From DASZWJ01 sp963813895 (GTDB lineage Bacteria; Pseudomonadota; Gammaproteobacteria; JAURND01), in contig CAWFAS010000001.1 in NCBI GenBank assembly GCA_963813895.1, positions 496,001 through 560,000 of the forward strand: a stretch of 64,000 nt of DNA, read 5' to 3'. The notes beneath the pieces are model-generated. The model had not been told where the DNA came from and made no database searches. It saw only the letters and a list, made by a program, of their open reading frames with translations. The translations under genes were made by a program, and so were the position numbers. Below, piece after piece: positions 44,186 through 52,904 of the stretch. Positions within the stretch are counted from its first letter, which is position 1. Every line of letters starts with the position of its first letter.

Positions 44186-44911
44186 CTAGGTTAGCTCTAT
44201 GAAATTATCAAGCCGAACAGCAGTTATTTTTTCGGAATGTGCATCAAGACCTTTTAAACTGATTATTTCCCATTTTCTTTCCAGTGCTATCTGCCTAAGA
44301 TTATTATCCGGATCTACTGCAATCGGCTTATCAACTTGACTTAGTAAAGGCAGGTCATTAATGGAGTCGCTATAGAGAATAGTATAGGCAGGTGCGATGC
44401 GATTGGCTTTGAGCCATTGTTCCAAGCGCACTGCTTTTCCTGGCCCAAGGTTGGCAACCCCTTCGAGTTTACCAGAATATTCACCGTCGATTATTTCCGC
44501 TTGTGTCGCAATCAAATCATGTACGCCAATATGAGAGGCGACGGTAGTAGCGATATACGATAGGGTGGCAGTGATCAGTATGACCAATGTGTTAGGCTGA
44601 TTTTTATAATCCTCGATCAGGCGCAGGCCTATACTGGATATATGCTTTTTAACGTGGTTAATAAAAAAATCTTCTACCCAGGGTTGCCTTAAAGCTAAGG
44701 GTATTTTTTTAATCATAGCTAATTCAAATTCATAACTGGCAGTGACATCCAGTTTGCCCGCAATATAGTCACTATGGAATTGGGCCCAGCGTGCGTATTC
44801 CGCTTTGCTGACCATACCCTTTTTATCTAGGTACTGACCCCATAACTCTGCTGTATTAGCAGAAACTAAAGTATCATCCATATCAAAAAGCACAATATTT
44901 TTCTTTTGCAT
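44186..44911 (-). CDS. HAD-IB family phosphatase (SerB-like subfamily hydrolase)
   Basis: A 241-residue haloacid dehalogenase. Motif I is FDMDDTLVSANTAELWG (about 9-25), motif II is the Thr in LVILITATLSYI (about 110-121), and motifs III and IV are in GKAVRLEQWL and YSDSINDLPLL (about 181-191). The helical cap fits the IB subfamily (TIGR01490), which includes phosphoserine and other small phosphomonoester phosphatases. It lies upstream of the bufferin-like gene on the same strand, but 126 bp separates it from murG, so it is probably independent. Confidence 0.85.
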   Translation of the reverse strand: MQKKNIVLFDMDDTLVSANTAELWGQYLDKKGMVSKAEYARWAQFHSDYIAGKLDVTASYEFELAMIKKIPLALRQPWVEDFFINHVKKHISSIGLRLIEDYKNQPNTLVILITATLSYIATTVASHIGVHDLIATQAEIIDGEYSGKLEGVANLGPGKAVRLEQWLKANRIAPAYTILYSDSINDLPLLSQVDKPIAVDPDNNLRQIALERKWEIISLKGLDAHSEKITAVRLDNFIELT

Positions 44912-45037
44912 TAAATTGTCCTGTATTTTGAAATACGATAGGTGGAGTAAGTTGTAGTTTTATTATACAATTATTTCGGTATCTTGTCTTGAGATTTTGG
45001 TTCATTCTTCTCCCGCCAGACTGAGGGAACACCAGGC

Positions 45038-46114
45038 CTATTTTATGGCCTGTAAGCATCCTTCACTAACGAGTTCAGTTGCTTGAGACATTGCCAGGGC
45101 GCGCGCATTAGTAGCCATCTCCAATAAACGACCTCTATCCTTGCTTAATTCAGCCAAAAGCGCAGCAAGTGTTTCTTTGCTAAGCATGCCTTGTTGAATT
45201 GCAATAGCGGCATTAGCCGTCACTAGCCATGCAGCATTTTTGCTTTGATGGTCATCTACAGCATGAGGAAAGGGGATCAAGATACTGCCAATACCCGCCG
45301 CTGCCAACTCGGCGATAGTTAAGGCGCCGGAGCGGCAAATCACCAGGTCGGCCCAGGCATAAGCATGGGCCATATCATCGATAAATTCGACCACTTGTGC
45401 AGTAACGCCATAACCGGCATAGGTAGCGCTAGTCTCTGCAGCATAATGTTTGCCTGCGGAATGCAATACTTCGGGTCGTAATTCTGCAGGTAGAGTAGCA
45501 AGTCCTGCTGGAATAATCTGGTTGAATAAGGTTGCTCCTTGGCTACCTCCCAGAATCAATACGCGCAGGGCTCCTTGGCGCCCCCGAAAACGCAGGGTAG
45601 GCTCAGAAATTTGCATAATTTCTTCACGCACAGGATTGCCACTGGTTACCGCTTGGTAGCGTGGGGCAAAAGTATTTGGAAATGCTTGGAACACTCGTTG
45701 CGCCAAGCGAGCTAGATAACGATTGGATAATCCAGCGATAGCATTTTGTTCGTGCAGTACTAAGGGTTTATGTGATAACCAGGCAGCCAATCCACCCGGA
45801 GCGCTGACAAAACCACCAAACCCCGCAACTACATCAGGTTGTAGACGCTTGATTATTTGTAGTGTTTGCCATGTTGCATGTATTAATCGAAACGGTGCGC
45901 TTAGCAATTGTAACGCCCCTTTCCCTCTTATTCCCTGCATATCAATACAATAAAGAGGTATGTTAGAAGGTGGTACCAATTGCTGCTCTAACCCCTGTTG
46001 GGTTCCCAACCAATGGACTTCTAAATCGGCAGATTGCAAACGTTTGGCTACGGCTAAAGCTGGAATAATGTGACCGCCGGTGCCACCTGCTAAGATAAGT
46101 ATGCGTTTAGCCAT
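45038..46114 (-). CDS. murG: UDP-N-acetylglucosamine--undecaprenyl-pyrophosphoryl-MurNAc-pentapeptide GlcNAc transferase
   Basis: A 358-residue GT28 enzyme that makes lipid II. The N-terminal glycine loop LAGGTGGHIIPALAVA is at about 7-22, the second loop GFGGFVSAPGG is at about 95-105, and the UDP-GlcNAc motif CRSGALTIAELAAAG lies at about 265-279. It follows ftsW by 18 bp, as in the dcw cluster, but murC does not follow it; a HAD gene does. Confidence 0.96.
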   Translation of the reverse strand: MAKRILILAGGTGGHIIPALAVAKRLQSADLEVHWLGTQQGLEQQLVPPSNIPLYCIDMQGIRGKGALQLLSAPFRLIHATWQTLQIIKRLQPDVVAGFGGFVSAPGGLAAWLSHKPLVLHEQNAIAGLSNRYLARLAQRVFQAFPNTFAPRYQAVTSGNPVREEIMQISEPTLRFRGRQGALRVLILGGSQGATLFNQIIPAGLATLPAELRPEVLHSAGKHYAAETSATYAGYGVTAQVVEFIDDMAHAYAWADLVICRSGALTIAELAAAGIGSILIPFPHAVDDHQSKNAAWLVTANAAIAIQQGMLSKETLAALLAELSKDRGRLLEMATNARALAMSQATELVSEGCLQAIK

Positions 46115-46132
46115 AATTAAAAGCTCTGCTCG

Positions 46133-47308
46133 CTAGGTTCTTGCTGCCCGCATTGGCCGGGCGCGTTCGATGGAAGGCAAATTGACATTTTTATAGGGCG
46201 ACTCATAAGCGAGACGAAATAGTATCCCCAATACCAAGCAGTTTGCCAGTAAGCTGGTGCCCCCATAACTCATTAAGGGCAAGGTGAGGCCCTTTGTAGG
46301 TAATAAACCAAGGTTAACCCCAATATTAATCATGGCTTGCAGCCCCATACAAAGGCTTAGCCCGGCGCCTAAATAGGCGCTGAATAAATGGCCATTGCGA
46401 TAAGCGCGATAACTGACGAGAAGTGAACGGATTACTAATATTGAAAATAATATAACTACCGCTAGCTGGCCTACAAGACCCAGCTCTTCTCCGATAACGG
46501 CAAATAAAAAATCCGTGTGCGCTTCGGGCAGATAAAATAACTTCTGCACACTGTTCCCTAGTCCCACTCCAAAAACCCCGCCACGACCAAAAGCGATTAA
46601 TGATTGGGTCAGTTGATATCCAGTATCAAACGGATTTGACCAAGGGTGCAAAAAAGTAGTTAAGCGCAGCAAACGGTAGGGTACTGAAATGGCAAGGACC
46701 CCTAAAGCACAAATCGCCATAATCAGGAGAAAAATAAATTGCCATAACCTGGCCCCTGCTATAAATAGCATGCCAAACGCCGTGGCTACAATCACAACCG
46801 TTGCGCCGAAGTCCGGTTCTTGTAGTAATAACCAGGCGATTCCTGCCAGTATCAGCAGTGGTTTAATAAAACCTCTCACTCGCGTCTGAACTTCATCTTG
46901 CCGCCGCACCAGATATCCCGCCAGAAATATGATCGTCGTGAATTTCACGAATTCAGACACCTGAATTGAGAAGGGTCCAACGATAACCCAGCGCATACTG
47001 CCATTTACCTCCCGGCCGACACCAGGCACAAGCACTAACAATAAGAGAAAAAAACTAAACAAAATAGCATAACCGCTTATTTTTTCCCAAAAAACCATGG
47101 GAATACGCGTGGAGAAAACAGCAAGTGAAAGGCCAAGTATCAAATAAATCGATTGGCGAATTAAATAATAAAATGGGTAATTAAAGGCGCGGTCAGAAAT
47201 GACAATCGATGAGGAAGCCACCATGAGTATGCCCAATCCTAGCAAAGCCAATGATGAGGCCAGCATCCAGGGATCATAATGAATAGATCTTTTTGTACGT
47301 TTTTTCAT
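46133..47308 (-). CDS. ftsW: Lipid II polymerase FtsW (SEDS family)
   Basis: A 391-residue septal glycosyltransferase with about ten membrane segments. SEDS signatures are GxxxxWLLLQEPDFGATVV (about 158-172), the GVGLGNSVQKLFYLPEAHTD loop (about 253-272) and PLMSYGGTSLLANC (about 349-362). It acts with PBP3 at the septum. It sits between murD and murG. A family F repeat lies 13-42 bp before its ATG. Confidence 0.95.
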   Translation of the reverse strand: MKKRTKRSIHYDPWMLASSLALLGLGILMVASSSIVISDRAFNYPFYYLIRQSIYLILGLSLAVFSTRIPMVFWEKISGYAILFSFFLLLLVLVPGVGREVNGSMRWVIVGPFSIQVSEFVKFTTIIFLAGYLVRRQDEVQTRVRGFIKPLLILAGIAWLLLQEPDFGATVVIVATAFGMLFIAGARLWQFIFLLIMAICALGVLAISVPYRLLRLTTFLHPWSNPFDTGYQLTQSLIAFGRGGVFGVGLGNSVQKLFYLPEAHTDFLFAVIGEELGLVGQLAVVILFSILVIRSLLVSYRAYRNGHLFSAYLGAGLSLCMGLQAMINIGVNLGLLPTKGLTLPLMSYGGTSLLANCLVLGILFRLAYESPYKNVNLPSIERARPMRAART

Positions 47309-47320
47309 GGTAATGGTTCT

Positions 47321-47350
47321 ATACTCGAAATCCTAAGTGTATCGGGTATA
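47321..47350. repeat. Short dispersed inverted repeat, family F, copy 2
   Basis: ATACTCGA-AATCCTAAGTGTA-TCGGGTATA, one change from copy 1 at 44098 and in the same orientation. It fills most of the 65-bp murD-ftsW gap. Both full copies lie just upstream of minus-strand genes. Confidence 0.85.
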
Positions 47351-47373
47351 GTTCTCCTGCATATGGATTGCGG

Positions 47374-48741
47374 TTACAGTGCATAATCTAAAGCCCTAAC
47401 AGCGGCCACAAATACTTCGCCGCGGTGTTCAAAATTATTAAACATGTCAAAACTGGCGCAGGCGGGTGCTAAAATTACTGCATCACCCGCCTGCGCGTGC
47501 TGCTGAGCAATATTAACAGCCTGTTCCAGGCTGGAGGCATGATTAATATTAACACTCCCTGCCAATGCATTCTCAATAAGCGGGGCATCTTTGCCAATTA
47601 ATATTAAATGGCGCACATACTTTTTCATGGTATCTCGCAGTGGAGAGAAGTCAGCGTTCTTACCTAATCCGCCCGCGATGACTACTAATTTGCCACTAAT
47701 ATCCGCTCCGAGCCCCTCCAGGGCTGGCTTTGCTGCCCCGACATTGGTGGCCTTGGAGTCATTATACCAGTCAACTCCACGGTAATGGGCTATCCATTGG
47801 CAACGGTGGGGAAGGCCGTCAAAGTGCTGCAAGGCGTTGAGCATAGCAGACATAGGTAATCCGATTGCGTCACCTAATGCCAATGCTGCTAAGGCATTAG
47901 CCAGCTGATGCCGTCCTCTGATCTTAAGGGCACTGGTGGGTAACAGGTTTTCGGAACCCCATGCTAAATACGACTTTTCTTGAATTTTACGCACACCAAA
48001 TTGATTGTAATCAGGTTCATCCAGGCCGAATGATACCGATTGCGGCAAATCAAGGCCTTGCCAGGTGATGGGATCATCGCGGTTAATGATCGGACTAGCA
48101 CAGCCTTGATAGATTCGCTGTTTTGCCTGCAAATATTCAGCCATGCTGTCGTAGCGGTCCATATGGTCTTCACATAAGTTCAAAATTACTGCTGCAGCCG
48201 TTCGTAAAGAGTTGGTTGTTTCTAATTGAAAGCTGGATAGTTCCAGCACGTAGAAATCTGGATTTTTTATAGATAACAAATCCAAAGCCGGAGTCCCTAA
48301 ATTTCCTCCGACTTGCACCTGTTTATTGGCGGCGCGCGCCATTTCGCCAACTAGGGTAGTCACAGTACTTTTGCCATTAGAACCAGTAATGGCGACAATG
48401 GGTGCAGCTGCCGCTTGAGCAAACAATTCAATATCACCAATAGCAGGTATACCTTGCGCAATGGCTGCTGCGACTGCAGGCTCACGTAACGCAACGCCGG
48501 GACTGACGATAAGTCGATCCGCCTTCTGGCAAAGGGCTGCATCAAAGTGACCGGTGATGATGTTAACGTCGGGGAATTGCGCTTGAACTTCCTTAATTCC
48601 TGGCGGATCCTCGCGGCTGTCAGTTATAGCAAGCCGGTAGCCTTTGGGCGCTAAATAGCGCGCGCATGATAAGCCGCTCTTGCCTAAGCCAACGATAACT
48701 TGCAAATCTGTGGAGGTTAAATGGGTGTGATCTATTTTCAT
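47374..48741 (-). CDS. murD: UDP-N-acetylmuramoylalanine--D-glutamate ligase
   Basis: A 455-residue Mur ligase adding D-Glu to UDP-MurNAc-L-Ala. The N-terminal VIVGLGKSGLSCARYL is the UDP-binding glycine loop, the P-loop is AITGSNGKSTVTTLVG (about 117-132), and the third domain has DWYNDSKATNVGAAKPALEG. The ATG at 48741 (MKIDHT) is chosen as it matches family starts; an ATG ten codons upstream at 48771 is possible. Neither has a clear ribosome-binding site. mraY is not upstream. Confidence 0.95.
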   Translation of the reverse strand: MKIDHTHLTSTDLQVIVGLGKSGLSCARYLAPKGYRLAITDSREDPPGIKEVQAQFPDVNIITGHFDAALCQKADRLIVSPGVALREPAVAAAIAQGIPAIGDIELFAQAAAAPIVAITGSNGKSTVTTLVGEMARAANKQVQVGGNLGTPALDLLSIKNPDFYVLELSSFQLETTNSLRTAAAVILNLCEDHMDRYDSMAEYLQAKQRIYQGCASPIINRDDPITWQGLDLPQSVSFGLDEPDYNQFGVRKIQEKSYLAWGSENLLPTSALKIRGRHQLANALAALALGDAIGLPMSAMLNALQHFDGLPHRCQWIAHYRGVDWYNDSKATNVGAAKPALEGLGADISGKLVVIAGGLGKNADFSPLRDTMKKYVRHLILIGKDAPLIENALAGSVNINHASSLEQAVNIAQQHAQAGDAVILAPACASFDMFNNFEHRGEVFVAAVRALDYAL

Positions 48742-48904
48742 GGGATGTATTATGCCATGAAAATTAGGCATAATAGGACTATTTCTGGCTAAAACCCCTA
48801 TCCTCGGCAGACGGCATTGAAACTGTCTTCTTAAATTGCCGACCCAGCCTTTGTTAGCTGTGATGCGTGATCACGCCAAAATTAATATCAGGTTGAATGA
48901 ATGA

Positions 48905-48931
48905 TTAGGCTCTGTAAAACAAGCCCTTAGG
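48905..48931. repeat. Short copy of repeat ends (families D1/D2)
   Basis: TTAGGCTCTGTAAAACA followed by AGCCCTTAGG: the D2 end joined to part of the D1 end, as in the D1-D2 junction at 34341-34367 but in another order. It lies in the murD/NAGPA divergent gap. Confidence 0.65.
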
Positions 48932-48981
48932 GTTATTTTAAAAAACGGGTAAGTACAACAAAAGCCGTGCGAGGTAGCATT

Positions 48982-49752
48982 ATGCGATTATGGCAAATGG
49001 TATGTATATGTTTGTGGGGGTGTTTGCTAGTAAGTATGGGGGCGTTAGCAGCACCGACCTCCTGGCAAAATTTACAACCAGGACTTGAGTATGCGCGCAT
49101 TAGCGGATTTCCGGGTTTCCCAGAGGGATCATTGCAGGTTTTTCGCATTGATCTGAAATATTATGATCTGAAATTGGCCTCGACTCAGGAAGGTAATCAG
49201 TCCAGTTTAATCCCAGATTTAATGCAGCAAAATGATGCGGTTATTGCTACCAATGGCGGCTTTTTTTCCCCTGAATTTAAACCACTTGGCTTACGTATTA
49301 GCGAAGGGCAAATACTTAATCCTTTAAAGGGTACTGACTGGTGGGGTGTATTTTTTATAGCCCAACAGAAAGCAGGGATCGTTGCGAGAGGGTCTTATCA
49401 ACCCGCTATTCATGCTGATTTCGCTATTCAAGCTGGCCCACGCTTATTGATTGATGGCGCTATCCCAAAGTTGAGCCCCAATATTGATCTAAGAACTGCA
49501 TTGGGTATAACGCAAAGCGGTCAGGTTATTCTGCTCGCTACTGATAATGTTTTACTTTCAACCAGTGATTTGGCGGATATTATGCGTAGAACCGCAGCAG
49601 AAGGTGGTCTAGATTGTGTTTTCGCTCTAAACCTGGATGGGGGGCACTCGACTCAGCTTTATACTCGCTTGAGTAATTTGTCGCTGCAAGTGCCAAATTA
49701 TGCGCCAGTGGCAGATGCCATTCTGGTGGTGCCTCGTCAGGAACAAAAGTAA
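48982..49752 (+). CDS. Phosphodiester glycosidase (NAGPA/DUF2233) family exported protein, YigE-like
   Basis: A 256-residue protein with a signal peptide (ICLWGCLLVSMGALAA|PTSW). The domain, named after the eukaryotic 'uncovering enzyme', shows VIATNGGFFSPEFKPLGLRI (about 78-97), AIQAGPRLLIDG (about 150-161) and the acidic LNLDGGHSTQLY (about 215-226). It probably hydrolyses a sugar phosphodiester in the periplasm; bacterial substrates are unclear. The ATG at 48982 has GAGG 7 bp upstream. It is followed 19 bp later by ubiE, so it may be the first gene of the ubi run, as E. coli yigE is near ubiquinone genes only loosely. Confidence 0.85.
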   Translation: MRLWQMVCICLWGCLLVSMGALAAPTSWQNLQPGLEYARISGFPGFPEGSLQVFRIDLKYYDLKLASTQEGNQSSLIPDLMQQNDAVIATNGGFFSPEFKPLGLRISEGQILNPLKGTDWWGVFFIAQQKAGIVARGSYQPAIHADFAIQAGPRLLIDGAIPKLSPNIDLRTALGITQSGQVILLATDNVLLSTSDLADIMRRTAAEGGLDCVFALNLDGGHSTQLYTRLSNLSLQVPNYAPVADAILVVPRQEQK

Positions 49753-49771
49753 TTAATAAAAAAGGCCACCT

Positions 49772-50539
49772 ATGAAACCCACTGATCCGTCCGAAAAAAA
49801 CCAATCCACTGATTTTGGTTTCCAACAAGTTCCATTAGCCGACAAAGCCAAGCAAGTTGCCGCTGTGTTCAACTCGGTAGCAGGCAAATACGATCTGATG
49901 AATGATTTAATGTCTATGGGGGTGCATAGGTTGTGGAAACGTTATGCTATTGAATTGGCCAATGTTCGTTCGGGTCAATACATTTTAGATTTAGCCGGCG
50001 GCACGGGTGATTTGGCAATGAAGTTCGCCCCTCGTGTGGGTGCAGAGGGGTTAGTAGTTTTAGGAGACATTAATGAATCTATGCTACACAAAGGCAGAGA
50101 ACGCTTAATCAATAAAGGTTTGATTGGTAATGTAAGCTACTCCCAGATGGATGCGGAAGCATTACCCTTTCCTGAAAATAGCTTCGACTTAATCACGATT
50201 GCTTTTGGTCTGCGTAACGTAACCCGCAAAGAGCGTGCCCTTGAGGAGATGTGGCGGGTATTAAAACCTGCTGGAAAAGTACTGATTTTAGAATTCTCCA
50301 AAGTAACCGTTCCTGCATTGGCTTCTGTTTATGATACCTATTCATTTAAAATATTGCCTTTACTCGGGAAGTTAATTGCCAATGATGCAGAGAGTTACCG
50401 TTATTTGGCGGAATCTATACGTAAGCACCCAGACCAGGAATCCCTGAGGTCAATGATGATGGCAGCGGGTTTTGAAAATTGTGATTATCAAAATCTCAGC
50501 GGGGGTATCGTCGCACTACATCGTGGTTATAAAAGCTGA
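49772..50539 (+). CDS. ubiE: Ubiquinone/menaquinone biosynthesis C-methyltransferase UbiE
   Basis: A 255-residue SAM-dependent methyltransferase acting on the benzoquinone ring. It has VAGKYDLMNDLMSMGVHRLW (about 32-51), SAM motif ILDLAGGTGDLAMKF (about 71-85) and the family pattern IAFGLRNVTRKERALEEMWR. It starts the ubiE-ubiJ-ubiB operon, conserved in Gammaproteobacteria. Confidence 0.97.
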   Translation: MKPTDPSEKNQSTDFGFQQVPLADKAKQVAAVFNSVAGKYDLMNDLMSMGVHRLWKRYAIELANVRSGQYILDLAGGTGDLAMKFAPRVGAEGLVVLGDINESMLHKGRERLINKGLIGNVSYSQMDAEALPFPENSFDLITIAFGLRNVTRKERALEEMWRVLKPAGKVLILEFSKVTVPALASVYDTYSFKILPLLGKLIANDAESYRYLAESIRKHPDQESLRSMMMAAGFENCDYQNLSGGIVALHRGYKS

Positions 50540-50556
50540 TAAGGACTAGCCTGGTT

Positions 50557-51159
50557 ATGTTAACAATTGTTTTAGAGCGTGCATTACGCAGTTATCTCCA
50601 ATGGGATCCAGAAACCCTGGCGAAAGTGGTAGCCCTTTCTGGTAAAGTGATCAAGGTGGAATTAACGGGTTGGAGCCTGATATTGTATCTCTGCCCAGGA
50701 GCGGATGGTTTAGCTATAAGAAACAGTTATGAAGGCGAAGTTCATGCTAGCATCAAGGGTTCACCCCTGTCGTTGTTGCGAGTAGGTATGGCTGCACCTC
50801 ATAAAAAAGCACAACGGATGGGTTCTTTGGAAATTAATGGCGACGTTGAGCTAGCGCAAACTGTGAGTCAGATTATGCAGAACTGTCAGGTAGATTGGGA
50901 GGAGCCATTATCACGAGTGACGGGAGATTTACTGGCCCATCAAATTAGCAGTATAGGTCGACGTTTTATGGGTTGGAGTAGGGAAGCAGCAGATCAAACC
51001 TGTCAAAATATCAGCGAATATTTGCAGGAAGAATTACATTTGTTGCCACCACGACATGAAATTGAGGAATTCTTTACGGATGTATATCGGTTAGGGGATG
51101 ATGTGGAGCGGGTTGCGGCTAGAATACAGCGTATGAGGGTAGCACAGTCACTCCACTAG
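50557..51159 (+). CDS. ubiJ: Ubiquinone biosynthesis accessory factor UbiJ (SCP2 domain)
   Basis: A 200-residue protein with an SCP2 lipid-binding domain in its first two-thirds (YLQWDPETLAKVVALSGKVI; IKGSPLSLLRVG) and a helical C-terminus. UbiJ gathers the Ubi enzymes and binds ubiquinone intermediates in a soluble complex. Its place between ubiE and ubiB gives most of the identification, because the family is weakly conserved. Confidence 0.9.
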   Translation: MLTIVLERALRSYLQWDPETLAKVVALSGKVIKVELTGWSLILYLCPGADGLAIRNSYEGEVHASIKGSPLSLLRVGMAAPHKKAQRMGSLEINGDVELAQTVSQIMQNCQVDWEEPLSRVTGDLLAHQISSIGRRFMGWSREAADQTCQNISEYLQEELHLLPPRHEIEEFFTDVYRLGDDVERVAARIQRMRVAQSLH

Positions 51160-51217
51160 AAGCTGCCGCCGTCGGGGTGAAATTCACAACTAACAAGGAA
51201 GGCATAAAGAGAAAACC

Positions 51218-52867
51218 ATGCGTCGTCCCAGTCAGCTATTAAGATTACTTTATATCAATTACGTAATGGCAAAGCACGGAGTAGACCGCGTGGTATTATC
51301 AGCGCCGGCATTTTCCCCCGTACGTTTTCTCAGCTATTTTAATCCATGGAATTGGTTGCGTCCTCAGCAGCAACCTCGTGGGGAATCAGTTCGTTTAGCT
51401 TTAGAGGCTTTAGGGCCCATTTTTGTCAAATTTGGACAAATACTATCTATTCGCTCTGATTTACTGCCACCAGACATTATCGCGGAGCTGGAAAAATTGC
51501 AGGACAGTGTGCCGCCATTTCCTGCTGAACAAGCTCGGCAAATATTAGAGGTCGCCTATGCACGACCCTTGCAAGATGTTTTTTGTGAATTTTCAGCCGC
51601 GCCTTTTGCCTCCGCATCTATTGCCCAGGTTCATGCAGCCAAGCTACATGACGGTCATAGGGTCGTAGTGAAAATCCGCCGGCCAGGGATTGAAAAAATT
51701 ATCCGTCGCGATGTAGGTTTAATGTATACCGTTGCCAAACTAGCTGAGCAATTTTGGTCGCATGGTAAAAGACTAAAGGCAGTGGAGTTGGTGTCTGAAT
51801 TTGAACGCACCATTAAAGATGAATTGGATTTCACGCGAGAGGCAGCGAATGCTTCTCAGTTAAAGCGTAATTTTCTACACTCGCCATTATTATATGTCCC
51901 GGAAATTTTTTGGGATTACACTATGCAGAACGTAGTGGTGATGGAGCACATCTCTGGTATCCCCGTATCTGATAAAGCGGCATTGATTGCCGCTGGGGTA
52001 GATTTAAAAAGGTTGGCGGAGCGGGGTGTGGAAGTATTTTTTACCCAGGTATTGCGCGACAGTTTTTTTCATGCAGATATGCATCCAGGCAATATTTTTG
52101 TATCTCGGGACCATCCAGAAGATCCACAATACATTGCGGTAGATTTTGGTATTATTGGCATCCTCAGCCCCAAAGACCAGCATTATCTTGCGGAAAATTT
52201 GTTGGCATTTTTCAAACGTGATTATCGTCGAGTGGCGGTTTTACACGTTGAATCAGGTTGGGTGCCCCCGACGACCCGAGTAGAAGAGTTTGAGGCGGCT
52301 ATACGCAGCGTATGTGAGCCGGTCTTTGAAAAACCTTTGCGAGATATTTCTTTTGGGCAATTATTGTTGCGGCTTTTTCAAACGGCGAGTCGGTTTAAAA
52401 TGGAAGTCCAGCCGCAACTTTTTTTATTGCAGAAAACATTGTTAAATATTGAAAGTCTAGGCCGCAAATTATACCCACAACTAGACCTATGGGTTACCGC
52501 CAAGCCATTTCTAGAGCGTTCAGTCCGTAAACGTTATAGTTTGAAAACCATGTTGAAAGGGTTGTATCTAGAGACCCCGCAATTGGTGGAGAGCCTAGTG
52601 GCTATTCCTAATTTATGGCGAGAGATTTTAGTCTATCAGAAACAGCGGCATTCAGCCCAGGAATGGGAATTACGCGCGCAGCTCACCGCTAAAAAACCGG
52701 GCAAAATTGCGGTTAAATATTTTTTAGTTGGGGTAGGGCTAGCGTTGCTCGGGATTGCTGCTAGTAGCTATTTCTTTATTTTGGGTCCAACGCAAATGCC
52801 ACGTTTGTGGTTTGAGGTAACGGGTGGGTTAGGGATAGTTTCTCTGATGCTGGGATGGATGCGGTGA
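51218..52867 (+). CDS. ubiB: Ubiquinone biosynthesis regulatory protein kinase-like UbiB
   Basis: A 549-residue atypical kinase/ATPase (ABC1/ADCK family). The family-specific KxGQ motif is in FVKFGQILSIRSDLLPPDI (about 70-88), the Ala-rich loop is SIAQVHAAKL (about 133-142), and VVKIRRPG and HADMHPGN (about 287-294) and AVDFGIIG follow. Two C-terminal membrane helices (IAVKYFLVGVGLALLGIAAS and another) anchor it. It is the last gene of the ubiE-ubiJ-ubiB operon. Confidence 0.96.
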   Translation: MRRPSQLLRLLYINYVMAKHGVDRVVLSAPAFSPVRFLSYFNPWNWLRPQQQPRGESVRLALEALGPIFVKFGQILSIRSDLLPPDIIAELEKLQDSVPPFPAEQARQILEVAYARPLQDVFCEFSAAPFASASIAQVHAAKLHDGHRVVVKIRRPGIEKIIRRDVGLMYTVAKLAEQFWSHGKRLKAVELVSEFERTIKDELDFTREAANASQLKRNFLHSPLLYVPEIFWDYTMQNVVVMEHISGIPVSDKAALIAAGVDLKRLAERGVEVFFTQVLRDSFFHADMHPGNIFVSRDHPEDPQYIAVDFGIIGILSPKDQHYLAENLLAFFKRDYRRVAVLHVESGWVPPTTRVEEFEAAIRSVCEPVFEKPLRDISFGQLLLRLFQTASRFKMEVQPQLFLLQKTLLNIESLGRKLYPQLDLWVTAKPFLERSVRKRYSLKTMLKGLYLETPQLVESLVAIPNLWREILVYQKQRHSAQEWELRAQLTAKKPGKIAVKYFLVGVGLALLGIAASSYFFILGPTQMPRLWFEVTGGLGIVSLMLGWMR

Positions 52868-52904
52868 AGATAAGTTATTATTGCAAAACCCCTAGGATGA
52901 AAAA

